From positions 106,752,881 through 106,816,880 of the forward strand of contig NC_058519.1 in assembly GCF_904849725.1 (NCBI RefSeq): a DNA stretch of 64,000 bases, written 5' to 3'. A program made the translations under genes and the position numbers. This document shows positions 57,773 to 64,000 of the stretch, in pieces; the first letter of the stretch is position 1, and each line of letters opens with the position of its first letter. The stretch is from Hordeum vulgare subsp. vulgare. Taxonomy: Eukaryota; Streptophyta; Magnoliopsida; Poales; Poaceae. The notes beneath the pieces are model-generated. The model was not told the origin of the DNA, did no database searches, and saw only the letters and a program-made list of their open reading frames with translations.

Positions 57773-60251
57773 TGTAATGCCCCAGAGTGTAACTTGCCAT
57801 ATTTGGTACCTTCATGTATGTGGGTCCATCATGTCATTGCCTTGTGAGATATATACTTGTTTTATTTCATGTGATATTACCTTGCCTCCCCTTTGCATTC
57901 ATGCATCCATATCATCCATGCCTTCTTTGTGTTTGTTGTTGTTGTGGATCCATGTATGTGGTTGTGATGTTGATGTGCTATGTGATGATGAAGTGGTGTA
58001 TTTGAAAATTGGGTTGCAACTATGTTAGGTTTCAACTACGTTTTAACCCCCCCCCTTCTCTATTTCTCAAGCTCAAGTTTTACTTGCTATAACCCTGGTT
58101 CAAAAATGTAGCTCTTTTAGACTGATTTGTGTTGGATGTGGTGCTAGGTCCTATGTGTTTTGAATCTATGTTTGAGACGGGTAGATATTCACAAAACAGC
58201 TTATTTAATTCTGTTTTGTAAATATTTAAGTGCTCCAAAATCCTCTTTTCATTTTATTTTATTGGGTCATAATTCACTTATGACCAGGGGCATTTTTGTT
58301 TTATTTTAGGGTCAACAATGTTGCTTGTGTGTTTTTATTTGTCTATGTTTTGTTTTTAAATAGAAAAACCCCAGTGGGTTTTTCCTTTCTTACCTGGCGC
58401 CTCCGAGTGGGCCTCCTCCTCCTCGCTGGCCCAGCAGCCCCTCGCGCGGCAGCCTGCTCCTGTTGACGCCATCTTCTTCTTCCCCCTCCTTTCCGTTAGT
58501 CCGTCAGAGAGAGCGTAAGACACAGAGCCGATGCCGTGGCTCACGGACGTCGAGACGGCCTCCCTCGCCCTCTATTTAATCCTTGGCGTGCGTCCCCTAG
58601 CTAGGTTTCCTCCAAGCCGCCGCCACCTCCTTCCTCTTCCTCCTCCCTCTCCCTGGATCGACAGTAGGTGGGCCGAGCTCCTCCTCCGCCATGGCCGATC
58701 CATGATGAAATCGTCGCCGTCGTTGACGTACACCTTCTTCCTCTCCAAGCAGTCCAAGAGCATGCGGGGCGTCAGGGGAGTCCGTTCCCGCAGCTAATCG
58801 TCGCCGATCGCCCGTGCTTCCACTACTTCCTCGTCGTCCCCTTCTGCTCCGACGACCACCTCCGCAACGGCTCCTTCCTTGACGTTCCCTTCTTCCTCTC
58901 CGACAAGCGCGCCCTCCTCGATGAGTGGTTGAGTAGCAAGACTCCTCCCCCTTCCCCTGTCGGCAGATCGCCCGTAGAACCATAGCAGCGCGTTGCATTC
59001 TCTCTGTCGCCGGCGCCGCCACGTGCTCGTGGAGCAGTAGCTGTAGGACATCTCGCGACGAGTTTAGTGATGGAATGGGTTCGTGGGAGTTCCCTCTTCC
59101 TCCCAGCGATGAGTCCGTGCTCAATTTGTAGTGGATCGCCGACGGTGACCTTCCCCTGTTCTGTCCACCGTCGGGCTGTAGCAGATCCAGAGGGGTTGCT
59201 CAAAAGAGCAGAGTCCCCCTCTCTGTTAACCATCGGTCCTCCGTCGTGTCCTGAGACTGAGATACGCGGCTCTTATCAGGGTCGTCGACACTACGGGAGG
59301 TCCTGCTAGTCTTGTCTTACCTTAGCGATATATCTTGCATATAGGAATCCCGGTGAAGCTTTGGTTCTCCCAGAGTTGAGGTTTTCCTCTAAGGAATCGG
59401 ACGAGATCACGAGATTCGTGATAGAGGATTACTTTGCGGCCCATGAACGTTTGTGATGGACTAGTTGGAGCACCCTTGCAGGGTTTAATCTTTCGGAAAG
59501 TCGTGCCCGCAGTTATGTGGCAACATGGATTATTTGTTAACACCCGGTTATAGATAACTTGAACTAATTCTAATAAAACAGCCAACCGTGTGCGTAACCG
59601 TGACTGTCCCCTTCGAAGACCTCTCTTCGATCAGGGACACAGTGGGGTTATGGTTGACGTAGGTAGGTGTTCAGGATCACTTAGTGATCACCTAGTCTTC
59701 GACTGCTCACGTAGACCACCACAACTATAACTTTGGTCTTCGTAAGTTAGTCACCATAAATGTTTAGGATGCTGCAACCTAAACACTGAATCTTCCTTAC
59801 CTACTAACTTGACTAGTTTCGGTACCAAGGTCATATATTGCTGAGTCCCCATGGCTCACAGATTACTTAAACCCCCCAACAGGTACAGGTACGCCCGACA
59901 CAAGTGATCCCGATGGCATGCAGCTGGCGTGGCAGTACGATGAGGAGAACGACCGCTTGTACGTGAACTATCCAGAAGACTAAGGTCGTGGTTGTGATCG
60001 TGGGCAAGCATGCGGGATAGCATAGCCGTTTTCTTATATTATGTAGTCCGTAGCGGAACTACCTTGTCTGAATAAATGTGTGGATGTAAACTCTGATATT
60101 ATCTATGTAAGATGGCTAACGATTCCCTATTTGTCACTCTTAAATTATGTATGTGTTATGTTTATCTTGCTTGCGAAACGCATAGATGCGCTTCTTTCCA
60201 TTTTGGGGCATCGCCCCCTAAATCGTAAAGGACTGCATCTTAGACGTCACA
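57773..60251 (+). mobile_element. Gypsy 3' LTR of copy C, internally deleted
   Basis: It starts TGTAATGCCCCAGAG and ends CATCTTAGACGTCACA. At about 59227-59236 the sequence jumps from just before the tRNA-like units to a point near the last 1 kb, losing about 3 kb. The joint lies in similar short sequences (gttaac.atcg and gtaaccatcg), which suggests microhomology-mediated deletion. Confidence 0.85.
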
Positions 60252-60600
60252 AAAAACCCATCCACTCATCCTCCACACCTACGCGGCAGAGTCTGACAAA
60301 TAATGTCTAGATCTATCTTTTTTACAAGGTCTTCAGTAATTAACACTATGTGGTTCCGTCTATTTTCTTTCAATCCAAACCCGCTACATGTACATACTAA
60401 TTAGATCTGAAACTATCAAGATGCACCACAAAACAGCACATCAGAGCAGTTACATAGAGCATTCATGTAGTTCCTTTTGAGATAAATGCAGTACTTATTA
60501 ACTGATATAGCGGTGCCATACTCCTAAAAGAATGCTATGTATATTACAAGAGTTAGAGTCCAACTCAGTTCACATTTTGATTCAAAAATTGCATAGATTT
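60252..60600. other. Host-like sequence between gypsy cluster and Angela element
   Basis: It is AT-rich, with no gene. It carries the same kind of motif as 1-16.4 kb (tgtagttcc near 60465, tgcagtac near 60488, cagttcac near 60570), so it is probably the continuation of the region into which the gypsy elements inserted. Confidence 0.45.
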
Positions 60601-62422
60601 TGTTGGGGAACGTCGCATGGGAAACAAAAAATTTCCTACGCGCACGAAGACCTATCATGGTGATGTCCATCTACGAGAGGGGATGAGTGATCTACGTACC
60701 CTTGTAGACCGTATAGCAGAAGCGTTAGTGAACGCGGTTGATGTAGTGGAACGTCCTCACGTCCCTCGATCCGCCCCGCGAACAATCCCGCGATCAGTCC
60801 CACGATCTAGTACCGAACGGACGGCACCTCCGCATTCAGCACACGTACAGCTCGACGATGATCTTGGACTTCTTGATCCAGCAAGAGAGACGGAGAGGTA
60901 GAAGAGTTCTCCGGCAGCGTGACGGCGCTCCGGAGGTTGGTGATGATCTTATCTCAGCAGGGCTCCGCCCGAGCTCCGCAGAAACGCGATCTAGAGGAAA
61001 AACCGTGGAGGTATGTGGTCGGGCTGCCGTGGAAAAATCGTCTCAAATCAGCCCTAAAACCTCCGTATATATAGGTGGGAGGGAGGGGACCTCGCCTTGG
61101 GGCTCAAGGAGCCCCAAGGGGGTCGGCCGAGTCCAAGGGGGAAGGTTCCCCCCCCCCCCCAAACCGAGTTGGACTTGGTTTGGTGGGAGGGAGTCCTTCC
61201 TTCCCTTCCCACCTCCTCCTTTTTTTTTCTTTTCTCCTTGATTTTCTTCTCTCGGCGCATAGGGCCCTCTTGGGCTGTCCCACCAACCCACTAAGGGCTG
61301 GTGTGCCACCCTCAAGGCCTATGGGCTTCCCCAGGGTGGGTTGCCCCCCCCCCCCCCCGATGAACTCCCAGAACCCATTCGTCATTCCCGGTAACTCCGA
61401 AAACCTTCCGGTAATCAAATGAGGTCATCCTATATATCAATCTTTGTTTCCGGACCATTCCGAAAACCCTCGTGACGTCCGTGATCTCATCCGGGACTCC
61501 GAACAACATTCGGTAACCAACCATATAACTCAAATACGCATAAAACAACGTCGAACCTTAAGTGTGCAGACCCTGCGGGTTCGAGAACTATGTAGACATG
61601 ACCCGAGAGACTCCTCGGTCAATATCCAATAGCGGGACCTGGATGCCCATATTGGATCCTACATATTCTACGAAGATCTTATCGTTTGAACCTCAGTGCC
61701 AAGGATTCATATAATCCCGTATGTCATTCCCTTTGTCCTTCGGTATGTTACTTGCCCGAGATTCGATTGTCAGTATCCGTATACCTATTTCAATCTAGTT
61801 TACCGGCAAGTCTCTTTACTCGTTCCGTAATACAAGATCCCGCAACTTACACTAAGTTACATTGCTTGCGAGGCTTGTGTGTGATCTTGTATTACCGAGT
61901 GGGCCCCGAGATACCTCTCCGTCACACAGAGTGACATATCCCAGTCTTGATCCATACTAACTCAACTAACACCTTCAGAGATACCTGTAGAGCATCTTTA
62001 TAGTCACCGAGTTACGTTGCGACGTTTGATACACAAAAAGCATTCCTCCGGTGTCAGTGAGTTATATGATCTCATGGTCATAGGAATAAATACTTGACAC
62101 GCAGAAAACAGTAGCAAAAAAATGACACGATCAACATGCTACGTCTATTAGTTTGGGTCTAGTCCATCACGTGATTCTCCTAATGACGTGATCCAGTTAT
62201 CAAGCAACAACACTTTGTTCACAATCAGAAGACAGTGACTATCTTTGATCAACTGGCTAGCCAACTAGAGGCTTGCTAGGGACGGTGTTTTGTCTATGCA
62301 TCCACACATGTAAATGATTCTTCATTCAATACAATTATAGCATGGATAATAAACGATTATCTTGATACAGGAATTATAATAATAACTATATTTATTATTG
62401 CCTCTAGGGCATAATTCCAACA
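60601..62422 (-). mobile_element. Angela-type 3' LTR
   Basis: It starts TGTTGGGGAACGTCGC and ends CATAATTCCAACA on the plus strand (minus-oriented LTR, 1822 bp). Unlike the other Angela LTRs it is followed by internal sequence: a polypurine tract and a pol frame. The element continues beyond base 64000, so its 5' LTR and target duplication cannot be checked. The left flanking pentamer is gattt. Confidence 0.93.
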
Positions 62423-62433
62423 GTCTCCCACTT
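62423..62433 (-). promoter_or_regulatory. Polypurine tract of the Angela element
   Basis: On the minus strand AAGTGGGAGAC stands directly before the 3' LTR start, the position of the plus-strand primer in LTR retrotransposons. Confidence 0.75.
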
Positions 62434-62474
62434 GCACTAGAGTCAATAATCTAGCCCTCACATCATCATGCGAA

Positions 62475-64000
62475 TTACATTGTAATAAATCTAACACCCA
62501 TACAGTTCTGGTGTTGATCATGCTTTGGCCGTGGAAGAGGTTTAGTCAGCGGGTCTGCTACATTCAGATCCGTGTGCACTTTGCATATATTTACGTCCTC
62601 TCCCTCGACGTAGTCGCGGATGAGGTTGAAGCGTCGTTTGATGTGTCTGGTCTTCTTGTGAAACCATGGTTCCTTTGCTAAGGCAATGGCACCCGTGTTG
62701 TCACAGAACAAGGTTATTGGATTCAGTGCGCTTGGCACCACTCCAAGATCCGTCATGAACTGCTTCATCCAGACACCCTCCTTAGCCGCTTCCGAGGCAG
62801 CCATGTATTCCGCTTCACATGTAGAATCTGCTACGACGCTTTGCTTGGAACTGCACCAGCTTACCGCACCCCCATTAAGAATAAATACGTATCCGGTTTG
62901 CGACTTAGAGTCGTCCGGATCTGTGTCAAAGCTTGCATCGACGTAACCTTTTACGGCGAGCTCTTCGTCACCTCCATACACGAGAAGCATCTCCTTAGTC
63001 CTTTTCAGGTACTTCAGGATATTCTTGACCGCTGTCCAGTGATCCACTCCTGGATTACTCTGGAACCTACCCGCCATACTTATGGCCAGGCTAACATCCG
63101 GTCTAGTGCACAGCATTGCATACATGATAGAACCTATGGCTGAAGCATAGGGGACGGAGCGCGTATACTCTCTATCTTCATCAGTTGATGGGCACTGAGT
63201 CTTACTCAATTTCGTACCTTGTAAAACTGGCAAGAACCCTTTCTTGGACTGTTCCATTTTGAACCTCTTCAAAACTTTATCAAGGTATGTGCTTTGTGAA
63301 AGTCCTATCAGGCGTTTTGATCTATCCCTATAGATCTTAATGCCTAGAATGTAAGCAGCTTCTCCTAGGTCCTTCATAGAGAAACTTTTATTCAAGTAAT
63401 CCTTTATGCTCTCCAAAAACTCCACGTTGTTTCCAATCAGCAATATGTCATCCACATATAATATTAGAAACGCCACAGAGCTCCCACTCACTTTCTTGTA
63501 AATACAAGATTCTCCAACCACTTGTATAAACCCAAATGCTTTGATCACCTCAACAAAACGTTTGTTCCAACTCCGAGATGCTTGCACCAGTCCATAAATG
63601 GATCGCTGGAGCTTGCACACCTTGTTAGCATTCTTAGGATCGACAAAACCTTCGGGTTGTATCATATACAACTCTTCCTTAAGGAAACCGTTAAGGAACG
63701 CCGTTTTGACATCCATCTGCCAGATTTCATAATCGAAAAATGCAGCTATTGCTAACATGATTATGACGGACTTAAGCATCGCTACGGGTGAGAATGTCTC
63801 ATCGTAGTCAACTCCTTGAACTTGTGAAAAACCCTTTGCCACAAGTCGAGCTTTATAAACGGTCACATTGCCGTCAGCGTCCGTCTTCCTCTTAAAGATC
63901 CATTTGTTCTGAATAGCCTTGCGGCCCTCAGGTAGTACCTCCAAAGTCCACACTTTGTTCTCATACATGGATCCTATCTCGGACTTCATGGCTTCTAGCC
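62475..64000 (-). CDS. Copia (Angela-type) pol, RT and RNase H part, open to window edge
   Basis: The frame is open from the window edge to a TAA at 62475-62477, more than 508 codons. Counted from an internal Met at 63989, RT motifs include WQMDVKTAFLNG (about residue 90) and the catalytic YVDD at 178-181. RNase H follows with GYVDASFDTDPDDS, WCSSKQSVVADSTCEAEY and the terminal ADPLTKPLPR. RT and RNase H copy the element's RNA into DNA inside particles. The Met at 63989 is not the true start: upstream codons (LEA) stay open, and gag, protease and integrase should lie beyond the window. No stop or frameshift is seen, so this is the youngest or best preserved element here. Confidence 0.93.
   Translation of the reverse strand, partial: LEAMKSEIGSMYENKVWTLEVLPEGRKAIQNKWIFKRKTDADGNVTVYKARLVAKGFSQVQGVDYDETFSPVAMLKSVIIMLAIAAFFDYEIWQMDVKTAFLNGFLKEELYMIQPEGFVDPKNANKVCKLQRSIYGLVQASRSWNKRFVEVIKAFGFIQVVGESCIYKKVSGSSVAFLILYVDDILLIGNNVEFLESIKDYLNKSFSMKDLGEAAYILGIKIYRDRSKRLIGLSQSTYLDKVLKRFKMEQSKKGFLPVLQGTKLSKTQCPSTDEDREYTRSVPYASAIGSIMYAMLCTRPDVSLAISMAGRFQSNPGVDHWTAVKNILKYLKRTKEMLLVYGGDEELAVKGYVDASFDTDPDDSKSQTGYVFILNGGAVSWCSSKQSVVADSTCEAEYMAASEAAKEGVWMKQFMTDLGVVPSALNPITLFCDNTGAIALAKEPWFHKKTRHIKRRFNLIRDYVEGEDVNICKVHTDLNVADPLTKPLPRPKHDQHQNCMGVRFITM

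Noticed and set aside
1..64000. CRISPR arrays, bacterial operons, rRNA genes, phage-type genes
   Set aside because: No regularly spaced identical repeats, Shine-Dalgarno-led gene series or rRNA sequence were seen. The content is plant nuclear DNA.

Overview
This window looks like nuclear DNA from a Triticeae grass (the wheat, barley and Aegilops group). Five long terminal repeats (LTRs) or solo LTRs match, from memory, the Angela/WIS/BARE-1 copia family. One large Ty3/gypsy chromovirus family with very long LTRs fills most of the middle. Nested insertions, solo LTRs and introns in the gene fragments all fit a large plant genome and rule out a bacterial or viral replicon.

Layout. (1) 1-16.47 kb is an old host region holding decayed gene pieces: a FAR1/FRS-type fragment, a hAT transposase C-terminus, a possible B3 fragment, a multi-exon minus-strand gene resembling the DUF1985/Ulp1-type proteins of grasses, and a two-exon DEDDy 3'-5' exonuclease-like gene. 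It is interrupted by two 1.5 kb TG...CA solo LTRs, one of which carries an Angela LTR. A short degenerate motif, about TGNAGTNCAC, recurs through this region. (2) 16.47-60.25 kb is a scrambled cluster of one gypsy family (LTR about 5.3-5.4 kb, iMet-type primer binding site, gag-PR-RT-RH-INT-chromodomain). Pieces run minus, plus, plus, minus, plus. I call the internal regions L1 (minus, integrase only), B (plus, integrase end), A (plus, nearly complete), L2 (minus, pol only) and C (plus, nearly complete). Further insertions sit inside: an Angela LTR holding an L1-type LINE, a 1.08 kb solo LTR inside the RT of copy A, and a solo LTR with an Angela LTR inside it in the leader of copy C. (3) 60.25-60.60 kb returns to host-like sequence. 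(4) 60.60-64.0 kb is the 3' part of an Angela-type copia element on the minus strand. Its pol frame is open to the right window edge and is the only undamaged retroelement coding region here.

No cellular operon or working pathway is visible. The only host-type gene close to intact is the DEDDy exonuclease-like gene at 14275-14977, which carries one stop codon just after its last catalytic motif. The gypsy copies cannot work on their own: each has stops, frameshifts or missing parts, and copies A and L2 share the same inactivating changes. The most unusual points are a 123-bp direct duplication abutting both ends of an Angela LTR, paired tRNA-like units inside every long gypsy LTR that was not deleted, a conserved small reading frame inside those LTRs, the dispersed motif in the host region, and head-to-head junctions with filler DNA. 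Element boundaries, target-site duplications, reading frames and mutations were read directly from the sequence. Family names rest on remembered consensus features and were not checked by search.
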